Part shown: positions 4,936-5,071 of the stretch, one piece after another
How positions within the stretch are numbered: position 1 is the first letter of the stretch
Layout: each line of letters opens with the position of its first letter
Notes under the pieces: model-generated
What the model saw: the letters and a program-made list of their open reading frames with translations, nothing else
Databases searched by the model: none
What the model was told of the DNA's origin: nothing
Source: UBA2329 sp964577215
GTDB taxonomy: Bacteria > Bacteroidota > Bacteroidia > Chitinophagales > Saprospiraceae
Direction: 5' to 3'
Length of the DNA stretch: 5,071 nucleotides
Assembly: GCA_964577215.1 (NCBI GenBank)
Contig: CAZNYK010000197.1
Location: 1 to 5,071 of the forward strand
Program-made: the position numbers and the translations under genes

Positions 4936-5071
4936 TCATCGCGCCGCTCGCGCCGACCCTGATATACGTATCGGGGCTACCTTGGCCGGCTTATTCCCCG
5001 GGTTCCACCCGCATAGCATGCATGTCTTGCAATTCTCCCTTCGTATCCCTACATTTACGCCGGAAACACGC
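4936..5071 (-). CDS. Possible C-terminal end of a cysteine-containing protein (partial)
   Basis: A leftward frame is open from the right edge to a TGA at 4936-4938, about 44 codons, with its start outside the window. It contains RRENCKTCMLCGWNPGNKP. The C..C..CGWNP spacing recalls small zinc-ribbon-like segments of phage and mobile-element hypothetical proteins. The last part (PIRISG) is encoded by the 20-bp palindrome, and the final GSARAAR is low-complexity, so the true end may be read-through into a repeat. The opposite strand is also open over the same stretch, which lowers confidence. Confidence 0.25.
   Translation of the reverse strand, partial: RVSGVNVGIRRENCKTCMLCGWNPGNKPAKVAPIRISGSARAAR
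4957..4976. repeat. 20-bp near-palindrome related to the one at 3184
   Basis: ccctgatatacgtatcgggg pairs with itself throughout, with wobbles at two positions and a mismatched centre. It shares length and outer bases (CCCYGA ... TCGGGG) with the perfect palindrome at 3184-3203, while the central eight bases differ. It lies 52 bases beyond the HNH stop codon and could act as terminator hairpin for that operon, although no T-run follows on the plus strand. Confidence 0.5.

Noticed and set aside
1..5071. tRNA, rRNA, CRISPR array, riboswitch or transposase
   Set aside because: No cloverleaf-like sequence, regularly spaced repeat/spacer array, known aptamer core or transposase motif was recognised by eye on either strand.

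Overview
The window looks like a piece of a Bacteroidota chromosome, probably Saprospiria-like, of moderate GC. This rests on three things: a DNA polymerase III delta' subunit of the Bacteroidota type (about 375 aa with a four-cysteine cluster after Walker A), several TAnnTTTG-type -7 promoter elements that are specific to this phylum, and a TIR protein with an N-terminal helical segment of a kind common in this group. The assignment comes from recalled family features; no search was run.

Left part (1-3120). holB-like delta' runs leftward and ends at the window edge inside a short 7/14-bp periodic repeat. A gene-free interval of about 610 bp follows. It contains a strong hairpin with 17-bp perfect arms and only doubtful short reading frames. 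Next comes a leftward gene for a polytopic membrane protein with a soluble C-terminal tail, a GT-C-glycosyltransferase-like layout of unknown substrate.

Right part (3157-5071) looks like an accessory, defence-type module. A leftward coiled-coil/TIR protein lies back to back with a rightward cluster. The two share a 176-bp regulatory gap with candidate promoters on both strands. The rightward cluster is a 29-codon frame, then a 128-aa helical protein of unknown function, then an HNH nuclease; these overlap by 4 and 8 bases and so are probably translationally coupled. The small protein plus HNH pair is a recurring but, to my knowledge, uncharacterised arrangement. The module is bracketed by two 20-bp palindromes of the same design (CCCYGA, eight bases, TCGGGG). 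The left one sits inside a larger nested inverted repeat. A partial cysteine-containing frame enters from the right edge.

How they may work together: the replication and membrane genes look like ordinary chromosomal genes. The TIR protein is a plausible NAD-consuming or signalling effector, and the HNH pair a plausible nuclease with its regulator or adaptor. Whether the two act as one system or merely sit side by side in a hotspot cannot be decided from sequence alone.
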